Assembly: GCA_023380615.1 (NCBI GenBank)
Contig: JAMCRO010000027.1
Location: 1 to 43,847 of the forward strand
Direction of reading: 5' to 3'
Length of the DNA stretch: 43,847 nucleotides
DNA from: Candidatus Parvarchaeota archaeon
GTDB taxonomy: Archaea > Nanobdellota > Nanobdellia > Parvarchaeales > Parvarchaeaceae
Shown piece by piece: positions 9,927 to 18,769 of the stretch. Positions within the stretch are counted from its first letter, which is position 1; every line of letters begins with the position of its first letter. The translations under genes and the position numbers were made by a program. The notes under the pieces were generated by a model that worked only from the letters and a program-made list of their open reading frames with translations, searched no databases and was not told where the DNA came from.

Positions 9927-10454
9927 TTAATTAATTTTAACCACCTTTATCTTAAAAATAAGCGTTTCGCCCGCCAACGGAGAATTAAAATTGACTGTAA
10001 CGTTTGTAGAGTTTAAAGCAGTGATTACTCCTGCAGCACCATTTCCATTGGATACCTGTTCTCCTACCGCTATTGAACGGTTGCCGAAATCAGATCTTGG
10101 AACGGTTATTATTAATGAATCATTAACATTTCCGTATGCTTCGCTGGGTGACAGAGTAACATTCTTGGTCTGCCCTTCCTTCATGCCTATAACAGCATTG
10201 CTGAAGCCCTTGATTACCTGTGAAGAGCCGGCTATAAAACTGAAAGGAGTTGAATTAAAGTTACTTTGCAAAAGTGTCCCATTTGAAAGCCAAAGTGAAT
10301 AAAAAACGGTTACATTATCCCCGCTTTTAACTGAAACGGCACTGTTACTGTGGCTTAAAAGATAAAATGATGCTGCTAATACTGCAATAACTGCAATTAT
10401 TACAATAACATACGTTTTATTAAAGTGAAGTTTAACTGTAGATTCCTCAGACAT
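9927..10454 (-). CDS. membrane-anchored FKBP-type peptidyl-prolyl isomerase
   Basis: N-terminal TM then 'KSGDNVTVFYSLWLSNGTLLQSNF...SSQVIKGFSNAVIGMKEGQTKNVTLSPSEAYG'. Confidence 0.93.
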   Translation of the reverse strand: MSEESTVKLHFNKTYVIVIIAVIAVLAASFYLLSHSNSAVSVKSGDNVTVFYSLWLSNGTLLQSNFNSTPFSFIAGSSQVIKGFSNAVIGMKEGQTKNVTLSPSEAYGNVNDSLIITVPRSDFGNRSIAVGEQVSNGNGAAGVITALNSTNVTVNFNSPLAGETLIFKIKVVKIN

Positions 10455-10541
10455 ATCTTTACTTTATACAATTAGCATTTATTAATTTTTTCATAAAGCG
10501 CTTTGCCCGCGTAATAACAGATATAAATAGCTAAAAAACCG

Positions 10542-11792
10542 GTGGATAATATGGTTGTGTATTCGCATTTCCTATATTTGACTTATGTTTACATATCCAT
10601 AATAATCTCCGTTTCCTCTTCTTTGTACATCCTGCTTATATTTTATTTCTACAAAAAGAGAGAAAAAGCAGGAAGCAATAATTACACAAGGGATTCACTT
10701 ACTGTCTTAATACCTGTTTACAATGAAGATGAAAAACTGTTTGAAAAATGCATTGAATCGGTAAAAAGGCAGGAAACTAAGTTTATAGTAATAGGAAACG
10801 GATGTTATTTGCCTTATAAAGAGATAACCGAAAGAAACGGGGGAAAGTTTGTTTACTTACCTAAGAATGCAGGCAAAAAAGGAGCACTTGCAGTGGGCAT
10901 AAAACTAATAAAAAGCGAATATGTAATGTTTCTAGACAGCGATACAATCCTTCCAAAAAAAGCCACTGAAAATCTAATCAGTAAATTCGATGATAAGACT
11001 GCAGGTGTTGGTGCCGAAGTAAGAATTATAAAGGAAAGAGATAAATTTGTATACTACCCTTCGGAAATGCTTCAAAGACTAAGGCAGCTGTCCTTCAAGG
11101 CAATGTCCTATTTTGATAGGGTTATGGTGATAAACGGCCAGTGCGCTGTTTACAGAACCAGTATAATAAAGGATTTTGTGTCATCAAACGATTTTCTAAA
11201 TTCCGAGTTCCTTGGGAAAAAGATGGTTATAGGTGATGATATAACGATTACAAAGTACGTTAATAGCTTAGGATACAAAACAAAGATGGCTCAGGATGTT
11301 GTTGTTTTGACGAAAGGACAAAAATCCTTTAAAAATCTGGTGAAGCAGTCGATAAGATGGTCTAGGTCCGGATACATAAACTTCATAAACAGCTTCAGGG
11401 ACAAAAGCCTGTTCAGAAACGGGCCCTTGTATGCTTTTTTCATGCTTTACATCTACACACTTCCTTTCCTGGTTTTGACAGAACTCATACTACGCGGCGG
11501 GCTGCTTGCAAAGATAATATTCAGAAGAGGAATACTGGAGGGGGGAAAAATCCTTGTTAACTCGCTTTTCTCCGTTCCACGGGTTTTACAGTCATTTTCC
11601 GCAGTTTATACCGGCTTAAAGACAGTATCAATTCTGTCTGCAGTGATAATGATCTACCTTATAATAAAGACGGTGAAGAAGGATAAATTAAGATTTTTGT
11701 CCTATGGATCCATAATGCTCCTCGTAATGTTCCTTACGGCAATCTATGCTATATTCAGCCTGAATAAACATGACAAATGGCTCACACGTTAA
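10542..11792 (+). CDS. family 2 glycosyltransferase, processive synthase-like (hyaluronan/cellulose-synthase type)
   Basis: 'LTVLIPVYNEDE', 'VMFLDSDT' (DxD), 'INGQCAVYR', 'QSIRWSRSG' (QxxRW-like), C-terminal TM helices. The ORF-track start is GTG; ATG at 10551 may be the real start. Confidence 0.9.
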   Translation: MDNMVVYSHFLYLTYVYISIIISVSSSLYILLIFYFYKKREKAGSNNYTRDSLTVLIPVYNEDEKLFEKCIESVKRQETKFIVIGNGCYLPYKEITERNGGKFVYLPKNAGKKGALAVGIKLIKSEYVMFLDSDTILPKKATENLISKFDDKTAGVGAEVRIIKERDKFVYYPSEMLQRLRQLSFKAMSYFDRVMVINGQCAVYRTSIIKDFVSSNDFLNSEFLGKKMVIGDDITITKYVNSLGYKTKMAQDVVVLTKGQKSFKNLVKQSIRWSRSGYINFINSFRDKSLFRNGPLYAFFMLYIYTLPFLVLTELILRGGLLAKIIFRRGILEGGKILVNSLFSVPRVLQSFSAVYTGLKTVSILSAVIMIYLIIKTVKKDKLRFLSYGSIMLLVMFLTAIYAIFSLNKHDKWLTR

Positions 11793-11854
11793 TAGCTTTT
11801 TATACAAGCCCGAGAACAACAAATTTTAAGAACAATAAATAATCAGATATAAAC

Positions 11855-12361
11855 GTGGAAGGGCTTCGCATGCTTTTCAGAGAATGGCCGCCGAAAACGC
11901 TTGATGATATAATCATAAAAAATTCAGAGGAACGGATAGACAAAGAGATAATACCCTTGGTAAAGGCCCTGAACTTACTGGGCGTTCCTACTTATTCCTC
12001 ATGTGCCGGCCACGTCAATGGCGCTGGCCTGCCCTACCCTTGGATCGGAATTCTAAAAAAGCAATATGACTTCAAAGATTACTCGCATTCAATAAAAAAA
12101 TTAAACTCTAAACAGGAGGAATACATTAAATCTAATTTAAAAGGCTCATTGGAAAGATTTTACATTGCTTTGGATGCATTCAATAAAACAAATGATGAGA
12201 ACATGTGGTTACTTGATGAATATGTTTACTCGCATTTAAGGCCGCAACAGACCTGCAAGAATGAAACTGAACTCAGCATGGAAAGGAAAAAAGCGGCTGT
12301 ATTAGCAGACATTCTTTTCGATGAATTCAGGAAAGAATATCGTTTTTATAGAATATATTAA
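11855..12361 (+). CDS. hypothetical protein with 'SSCAGHVNG' motif
   Basis: 168 aa ORF; 'LNLLGVPTYSSCAGHVNGAGLPYPWIGI'; alternative ATG start at 11870. Confidence 0.7.
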   Translation: MEGLRMLFREWPPKTLDDIIIKNSEERIDKEIIPLVKALNLLGVPTYSSCAGHVNGAGLPYPWIGILKKQYDFKDYSHSIKKLNSKQEEYIKSNLKGSLERFYIALDAFNKTNDENMWLLDEYVYSHLRPQQTCKNETELSMERKKAAVLADILFDEFRKEYRFYRIY

Positions 12362-12414
12362 AAGTATTTGTATTAAAAACGGTTATTTAAAGATATCAGC
12401 AAAGGGAGATTAAA

Positions 12415-13059
12415 TTGAATTCAATGGGATTGATAATAATTATAAGGCATGGTTTTAGCGAATCAAATAAAAGAGGCTATTTGACCCATGACATAGATGG
12501 GTATCCTCTAACAATCGAGGGAGAAAAATACCTTATAAAATCAGCGGAAGAACTGAAAAAGCTGGACGGCATAAAAGAGATCATATCCAGTCCAATCCTA
12601 AGAGCTGCTCAGACTGCGGAGATAATATCAAAGATAACGGGTTTGAAAGTAAAGAAAGACGCAAGACTGGCTGAGAGACAGATGGGCAATTACAACAACA
12701 AACAGATACCCAGCGATAGTAAAGGTGACATGACCGATTATAACTGGCACGTAAAGGAGATTTTAAACGGCTACCCGAACGGCTTAGAAAGATGGGAAGA
12801 GGTGGAGAAGAGAGTTACCAGTTTACTTAAGGAAATACCTGAAAACGAAAATGTGATACTGGTTTCACACGGAGACATAATAAAGGCGGTAATAGCCTAC
12901 TTCCTAGACCTGGATGAATTCGGAGTATGGGGCATTCGGGCCAATCACGGGCATTTCACCGTCATAGACAGCAAAAATAAAAGGATACTTGCAATCGGAG
13001 CTCCAATAATATCTGATGCCATACTGGATAAAATAAAACATGCAATGAAAAATGCATAA
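12415..13059 (+). CDS. histidine phosphatase family protein (phosphoglycerate-mutase-like)
   Basis: 'IIIIRHGFSESN' RHG motif, 'SSPILRAAQTAEII', 'VILVSHGDIIKAVIAYFL'. Confidence 0.93.
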   Translation: MNSMGLIIIIRHGFSESNKRGYLTHDIDGYPLTIEGEKYLIKSAEELKKLDGIKEIISSPILRAAQTAEIISKITGLKVKKDARLAERQMGNYNNKQIPSDSKGDMTDYNWHVKEILNGYPNGLERWEEVEKRVTSLLKEIPENENVILVSHGDIIKAVIAYFLDLDEFGVWGIRANHGHFTVIDSKNKRILAIGAPIISDAILDKIKHAMKNA

Positions 13060-13600
13060 TAAAATGAAAGCATCTGAACTGGAATTAAAGAGATTATTTG
13101 AAGGGCATAATTTCATTGAGCTTAATAAAAAGACAAGGGCCTTGCTTTCGGGATCCCACGGAAAAATACTGTCCGGAGAGGGATTTATTAGACTTCTTTC
13201 AAAAAATAAAAACTACGTTATAACTGTCGGGGATATGGTTACATTGACTGCAATATCTGCGGGAATAATTCCAAACATGGCAATATTCGACCTTAAAACG
13301 GAGAGAAGGAAAATCAACGGAAAGGGGATAATCAAGGCTTATAAAAACATTGAAAGGGTTAAAAATCCGCCGGGAAAGATAACAAAGGAACTGTTTTCTG
13401 TAATCAGCAGAAACATCGGCAAAAAGAAAATAGGAATAAAAGTGAGCGGAGAAGAGGATTTGGCGGCCCCCTTGTGCATAGTTTTATCAGATTACAATAC
13501 AATCATTGCATGGGGTGTTCCTAAAAAGGGCATAAATGCCATTAAAGTAAGTGAGGCAAGAAAGAAGCATGCCTTGGACATAATAAAAAAGATGGGTTAA
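13052..13600 (+). CDS. GTP-dependent dephospho-CoA kinase (DUF359 family)
   Basis: 'VGDMVTLTAISAGIIPNMAIFDLKTER', 'VKNPPGKITKEL', 'IKVSGEEDLAAPLCIV', 'AWGVPKKG' match the archaeal DUF359 DPCK pattern; 8-nt overlap with the upstream gene. Confidence 0.88.
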   Translation: MHNKMKASELELKRLFEGHNFIELNKKTRALLSGSHGKILSGEGFIRLLSKNKNYVITVGDMVTLTAISAGIIPNMAIFDLKTERRKINGKGIIKAYKNIERVKNPPGKITKELFSVISRNIGKKKIGIKVSGEEDLAAPLCIVLSDYNTIIAWGVPKKGINAIKVSEARKKHALDIIKKMG

Positions 13601-13788
13601 TAGCCGCGTTTAAGCGACTTAAAGTACCTATAAACAGAATAGCCTGCCGCTACGGAAATGGTTACTGCCAAACCCCAAAATAGAGCATCTGTTTGGTAGT
13701 TTATCCTGTTTATTTCTGCAGGGATACTTGCAGCGGATAACGCGTAATACTTGCTGCTACTTAGCAATTTATCTAATGATTTTTCCAT
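13597..13788 (-). CDS. small single-TM protein
   Basis: 63 aa ORF overlapping the 3' end of the kinase-like gene on the same strand; hydrophobic C-terminal half. Confidence 0.4.
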   Translation of the reverse strand: MEKSLDKLLSSSKYYALSAASIPAEINRINYQTDALFWGLAVTISVAAGYSVYRYFKSLKRGY

Positions 13789-14311
13789 ACATGAGGTTTA
13801 TTACTGATTTGACTGCCCTGTTATCGAGATCAACAAATGCTTCTCTATACTCAAATTTTTTTGGTATATACAAAGAATCTATTAGTTTTACTTTCATCTC
13901 TTTTGTCAGCATTATATTGTTTCCACCCACTAAATCGCCGTGCACGTAGCCATTTTTATGCAATGTTTCAACGGTATCTTCAAGCTGCTGCTTTATACTG
14001 TACAAAAGCTTGTTGTTTCCCCTTAATTTGTAGAGATAATTCATCAACATGCCGCCGTCGATTCTTTCAAGAACGTAAGTTTTTTGGCCGTCAACTTCTT
14101 CCATTGCTATGGGTTTGACAATATTATCCGGAGCCAATTTGTATTCCTTTTTCATCAGCTTAAACCTCTCCTTCGGGCTGTATTTTGCCTTCAGGTAGTT
14201 GCCTGCCCTGTCGGCTAGTTCTAACTGTTCAATTACAAAAAGCTCCGTATCCAAACCGTTTTCAGGTTTTACAAACACGTCTGAAAGAGCTTCATCGAGT
14301 CTTTTATTCAT
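13769..14311 (-). CDS. protein-kinase-like fold protein (minimal, RIO/WaaP-like)
   Basis: 'VETLHKNGYVHGDLVGGNNIMLTKEMKVKLIDS' resembles the catalytic HxDxxxxN...D block; 'KTYVLERIDGGML' resembles a hinge. Confidence 0.75.
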   Translation of the reverse strand: MNKRLDEALSDVFVKPENGLDTELFVIEQLELADRAGNYLKAKYSPKERFKLMKKEYKLAPDNIVKPIAMEEVDGQKTYVLERIDGGMLMNYLYKLRGNNKLLYSIKQQLEDTVETLHKNGYVHGDLVGGNNIMLTKEMKVKLIDSLYIPKKFEYREAFVDLDNRAVKSVINLMYGKIIR

Positions 14312-14366
14312 AGCTTATTATGAATTCAGGTAGTATAAATATTTTACTATTTGAGTATAATAAAAA

Positions 14367-14915
14367 TTACAAGACTATTACCACATATGCCATAAAACCT
14401 ATTATTATGACCTGCAATATCAACTGCACAAATGCAACCTTGAAGTTCCTCATTGAAAGTTCTATGGCTTTTTTAACGTTTGGTTTATGGCTTAAAATCC
14501 TTATTATCCCAAGAGAATCTCCTATGTAATAAATGAAAGACAGAAGGAGAAGAATAGTAGAGAGTACAATTATTGGTATATAGATAAGGGCAGAATATGA
14601 GAAAAGACCTATGTAAAAGGCAAGGATATAGCCTGCTATAACCGTAGTTAAAGTTATGGAAGGTATGAAAAACAGTGTGAGAGGAAGCAGTCTTACCGTT
14701 ATATCAACTTTTTCCCTGTCGCCTAAATCCTTTATTATTCTGTAGAATATGAAGCCCATGAAGAGATTGCAGCCCAGCCATAAAGCAGCGGATAAAACGT
14801 GTATGTAGTCTATTAAAAGGTAATCTTTGATGGCATATACTATGACCAAAAAAAGCGGCGGCAAAGCTGCGGATAGGATACCAAACCTGTAAATCGGCTT
14901 AAAATTAATTTTCAT
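14367..14915 (-). CDS. 4-TM membrane protein, paralogue of the adjacent gene (CopD/HemJ/DUF2269-like)
   Basis: 'DYIHVLSAALWLGCNLFMGFIF...LPLTLFFIPSITLTTVIAGYILA', aligned with 14912-15478. Confidence 0.75.
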   Translation of the reverse strand: MKINFKPIYRFGILSAALPPLFLVIVYAIKDYLLIDYIHVLSAALWLGCNLFMGFIFYRIIKDLGDREKVDITVRLLPLTLFFIPSITLTTVIAGYILAFYIGLFSYSALIYIPIIVLSTILLLLSFIYYIGDSLGIIRILSHKPNVKKAIELSMRNFKVAFVQLILQVIIIGFMAYVVIVL

Positions 14916-15478
14916 AGCGCCAACCCCGTGGCAAGATGCGCCATAAGAAGTATTATTGCTATCTGGAATATAACCTGACTGAATGCCAGTTTTAAATTAA
15001 ACATAGTAAGCCTTACTATTTTATTTTTGTCTTTACCGCCGTGCTTTATCTCCAGGTAAACCCTTAACTCATTTGGCAGGAATATGCCTATGCCCTGCAG
15101 TGTAAGTATTCCCGCTATTACAAGAACTGCTATGATTATTGGAGAAGACAGGATAAAAATCCCCTCTTCCATAGCAAGTATTATCCCTGCCGTTATTGTT
15201 ACTGCTGATATTGAAGGCATGAAAAAAAGCATCATGGGTGTAAGCCTTTTTGATACTTCAACCCTTTCATTGTTGTCAAGTCCTTTCATTACAAAAGAGA
15301 AAAAAAGGCCCATAAAAAGATCCATGCCTGTCCAGGAAGCGCCACTGAATACATGAACGTAATCTAAAAATAGAATGCTGCCGGAAAACAATGCTATTAC
15401 TAATATTATAGGCAGAAAAAGAAGCGTTGGTATGCCTATTTTCAGCATGTTTCTTATTGAAAAATTATCGTCATGCAT
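14912..15478 (-). CDS. 4-TM membrane protein, paralogue of the adjacent gene (CopD/HemJ/DUF2269-like)
   Basis: 'DYVHVFSGASWTGMDLFMGLFF...LTPMMLFFMPSISAVTITAGIILA'; 4-nt overlap with the downstream paralogue. Confidence 0.75.
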   Translation of the reverse strand: MHDDNFSIRNMLKIGIPTLLFLPIILVIALFSGSILFLDYVHVFSGASWTGMDLFMGLFFSFVMKGLDNNERVEVSKRLTPMMLFFMPSISAVTITAGIILAMEEGIFILSSPIIIAVLVIAGILTLQGIGIFLPNELRVYLEIKHGGKDKNKIVRLTMFNLKLAFSQVIFQIAIILLMAHLATGLAL

Positions 15479-15509
15479 TATATTTTAAACTAAACATGGT
15501 TAAAATAAT

Positions 15510-16253
15510 TCACTCTTCCCTCCATCTTGAGCGCTTTATGGCAAATACGATTAAAGCAATGGAAACTACGATAAGAACTGTCCATGATATCAGAATAAAC
15601 GAGCTTGAGAACTTGACAAAGCCTATGCTGCCCTGTGCTATTATTGCGGAAAAAGTGGTTGGCGAAATGTAAGCCAGGTATCTGAACGGCATAGGTATAT
15701 ATGTCACTGGATAGTAAACGGGCGGTAAAGTTGATAAGACCATTGATATTAAGCCCATAAATGCCCATCCTTCTATGACATCCCTGCTTATCGTTGAAAT
15801 GAAAAAACCCAGAGATATTGAAAACATGAACGTTAAAAGCATGACTGCTGCCACGGTTAAGGCAGATATTGCCGAAATGTGGATGAATATAACAGCAAGT
15901 ATAGAAAGCACTATCAGATCAGGAATAGAGAAAACAAGCTCAGATAATGCTATGCCTGCGACGTAAATTGCCGGAGAAACCGGGGAACTGACAAGCATGT
16001 CCTGCAGCTTCATGTCATTCCTCAGGTGTGTAAGGTCACCCTGAATGGATATACCGTTGTTTACCATGACTAAGATAAAACCGCCGAGTATGCCTACATT
16101 AAGCAGCGTTCCATGGCTTACGAAAAATATTATTATAAGCAAACCAAATGGTGCAAGTATGGTGTTTACAAGCATAACAGGAAAGTTCTTCATTGCATAG
16201 ATTGCATTGGCCATCACTGAAGCAGAAAGCTGGCTGAACTTACTCGTTTTCAT
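15510..16253 (-). CDS. ABC-2 type transporter permease
   Basis: 6-TM ABC-2-like protein, start overlaps the ABC ATPase stop by 14 nt; 'LRNDMKLQDMLVSSPVSPAIYVAGIALSELVF'. Confidence 0.85.
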   Translation of the reverse strand: MKTSKFSQLSASVMANAIYAMKNFPVMLVNTILAPFGLLIIIFFVSHGTLLNVGILGGFILVMVNNGISIQGDLTHLRNDMKLQDMLVSSPVSPAIYVAGIALSELVFSIPDLIVLSILAVIFIHISAISALTVAAVMLLTFMFSISLGFFISTISRDVIEGWAFMGLISMVLSTLPPVYYPVTYIPMPFRYLAYISPTTFSAIIAQGSIGFVKFSSSFILISWTVLIVVSIALIVFAIKRSRWREE

Positions 16254-17169
16254 TTTCTTCCTCCTTATTTATGTCACCTACAAGCATGTAAAAGATATCT
16301 TCCAATGAAGTCGGGTTAATGGAGAACTTTATCTTTGTCTTTATTAGCTTTTTGGCAAGGTTGTTTGCAGATTTTTCATCCGAGAAAACCTGGAAAGTGC
16401 CGTCGTTTTTCTTTACGACCTTTCCTTTTAACCTGATTTTTTTATTGAAACCGCCGAATATTTTTATGGCATAAGGATAGCCTATCGCATTTCTTATGTC
16501 GTTTATAGTGCCTCCCTTTACAAGCTTTCCCTTGTTTAATATTATTATATAATCGGAAAGCTCCTCGGCTTCCTCAAGGTAGTGCGTTGTCAGTATTATA
16601 AGATGCTCTTTCTTCAGCTCGTTAAGAACTTCCCATAGCTCCCTTCTTGAGATTGGATCAAGGCCTGTTGTGGGCTCGTCCAAAAAGATTATTTTTGCAT
16701 CAGATGAAATGACTAGGGCAACCAAGACCTTTCTTTTTGTGCCTCCGGAAAGTTTTCTTGGCAGTTTATCCGCGTATTTTTCCAATTTAAACCTAGACAG
16801 AACTGCATTTGTCCTTGTCTTTGCCTCTTTAAAACTAAACCCTCTCCAAAGCAAATAAGCATATATGTTTTCTCTCGCCGTCATCCAAGGTATAAGCGCA
16901 GCTTCCTGCGGTATTACGGCTATCCTTTCCCTTATGTCTTTTGGATTTTTCACAACGTCAACCCCTTCCAAGTATACCTTTCCGGTAGTCGGTAGCAGTT
17001 CCGTAGAAACTATCCGTATAAAGGTAGTTTTGCCCGCTCCATTTCTGCCTATCAATGTAAATATTCCGTTTATATCCAGATCCAAAGAAACCCTCTTTAA
17101 GGCAGAAGAGCTCTTTCCCTTCTTATCCTTATAGTTCTTGCTGAGGTTTCTTACGGTCAGTTTTACCAT
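16240..17169 (-). CDS. ABC transporter ATP-binding protein (ABC-2 exporter type)
   Basis: Walker A 'GRNGAGKTT', signature 'LSGGTKRKV', Walker B 'IIFLDEPTTGLDP'. Confidence 0.95.
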   Translation of the reverse strand: MVKLTVRNLSKNYKDKKGKSSSALKRVSLDLDINGIFTLIGRNGAGKTTFIRIVSTELLPTTGKVYLEGVDVVKNPKDIRERIAVIPQEAALIPWMTARENIYAYLLWRGFSFKEAKTRTNAVLSRFKLEKYADKLPRKLSGGTKRKVLVALVISSDAKIIFLDEPTTGLDPISRRELWEVLNELKKEHLIILTTHYLEEAEELSDYIIILNKGKLVKGGTINDIRNAIGYPYAIKIFGGFNKKIRLKGKVVKKNDGTFQVFSDEKSANNLAKKLIKTKIKFSINPTSLEDIFYMLVGDINKEEENENE

Positions 17170-17251
17170 ACCAGTAAATGAATTTTCAGGTATTAAATAT
17201 ATCCAATTATATTTTATTACATATTAATTTTACAAAAAACAAGATAAAATA

Positions 17252-17980
17252 ATGGAGATAAAGGCAGTTAACCTTACAAAGAGATTTGGAAACAACACTG
17301 CATTAAATTCAATAAACTTTGACATAAAGGGAAAGGGAATTGTAGGGTATCTTGGCCCCAACGGTGCAGGTAAAACGACTACCTTTAAGATATTCTCCAA
17401 CTTGATAAGAGCCGATTCTGGAGATGCGTTTATTAATGGTATAAACATAAAAAACTACAAAATGGCACTGGAAAATGTCTCGGCCCTGGTAGATGAACCG
17501 GAGCCTTACGATGAAATGACAATACACGAGTTTCTTGAATTTATCGGAAATATCAGGGGAATGGATCAAAAACTGCTTGATAATAGGATAGAAGAGCTTG
17601 GAAAGGAATTAAGATTAGAGGACTTCAGCAAAAAATGCGGCCAGCTCTCCAAAGGAAACCGGCAAAGAGTAGTTATAGCAGCAGTGCTTCTGCCGGATAC
17701 TGATATCTTGCTTCTTGACGAACCGACAAGCGGATTGGACCCTGCTGAAACATATGACATAAAAAAACTGCTCAAAAAACTAAAGAGAACAAAGCTGATA
17801 ATACTAAGTTCGCATTTATTGGACGAGATAAAAGAATTATGCGATTATGTCATACTTTTGGACAGGGGAAAAATAATCGCGCAAGGATCAGTAAAAAGCA
17901 TAATCAAGAAATTCGGTAAAGGGAAGGGAGAAAAAGGCCTGGAGAGGGCGTATATAAATTTGGTGCGTGGCAAAACATGA
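17252..17980 (+). CDS. ABC transporter ATP-binding protein
   Basis: 'GPNGAGKTT', 'LSKGNRQRV', 'ILLLDEPTSGLDP'. Confidence 0.95.
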   Translation: MEIKAVNLTKRFGNNTALNSINFDIKGKGIVGYLGPNGAGKTTTFKIFSNLIRADSGDAFINGINIKNYKMALENVSALVDEPEPYDEMTIHEFLEFIGNIRGMDQKLLDNRIEELGKELRLEDFSKKCGQLSKGNRQRVVIAAVLLPDTDILLLDEPTSGLDPAETYDIKKLLKKLKRTKLIILSSHLLDEIKELCDYVILLDRGKIIAQGSVKSIIKKFGKGKGEKGLERAYINLVRGKT

Positions 17981-18738
17981 AACCTGGGGCTTTTTATGCG
18001 TTTTTTAATGCTGAATTAAAGATGGCAAGAAGCCAGATTATAGCTTTTTCCTTTCTGTCAGTTATACTAGTTGTATTGACGGGCTTGCTTTCAATAAAGG
18101 CATTTTTCAACAGCACGGATTTCTTTGAAAGCATCGGCCTGGTGATATGGCTTATGATAGGAATTGCCGCAACTAATATTGCGGCTGGCATAGGGGTAAT
18201 GGACTTCAATAAAAAAACGGGTTTGCTAGTACTTTCACAGCCGGTAGACAGAAAATTAATATTTTTATCCAGGCTTCTTGCCGCTTTTTTGGTTCTTGTA
18301 CTGCCGATCACGGTACTTTATATATCGGGGTTTGGAATGAGTTTACTGCTATATAAGATAAGCATGCCAAACATTTTTTTGTCATATGGCCTGGCGATTC
18401 TATACGCTTTTTCCTTTACGGCAATGGTTTCAGGGATAAGTTCAATGTCCAAAGAGAAAAGCACCCCTATTAGTTTTGGCTTGACCTTTGCTTTCCTTGC
18501 AGTTTTCGTCTTTGCAATATTCGGAAAGTTCATTGGAATGCAGCCCTGGTTCTTTTTGCCTTACGGGGGGTTAATAATAAGCAGCGTTATGGCAGCTCCA
18601 TATTTAATGCATGTTAACCCCGGAAACTACTTCTTTTACTACATACCCTATGTAAATGAAGCGGTACTTATAATGCTGCTTTACCTAGTAATATTTGCAG
18701 CACTTGGCATATTCTACTATTCTAAAAGAGAACTTTGA
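17977..18738 (+). CDS. ABC-2 type transporter permease
   Basis: 6-TM protein translationally coupled (4-nt overlap) to the ABC ATPase; 'FNKKTGLLVLSQPVDRKLIFLSRLLAAF'. Confidence 0.88.
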   Translation: MKPGAFYAFFNAELKMARSQIIAFSFLSVILVVLTGLLSIKAFFNSTDFFESIGLVIWLMIGIAATNIAAGIGVMDFNKKTGLLVLSQPVDRKLIFLSRLLAAFLVLVLPITVLYISGFGMSLLLYKISMPNIFLSYGLAILYAFSFTAMVSGISSMSKEKSTPISFGLTFAFLAVFVFAIFGKFIGMQPWFFLPYGGLIISSVMAAPYLMHVNPGNYFFYYIPYVNEAVLIMLLYLVIFAALGIFYYSKREL

Positions 18739-18769
18739 TATACAAAAATAAATGCAAAATAAGTAGATA

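Noticed and set aside
15490-15768. Minus-strand 92-aa ORF inside the ABC permease
   Set aside because: Out-of-frame ORF within a clearly coding permease gene.
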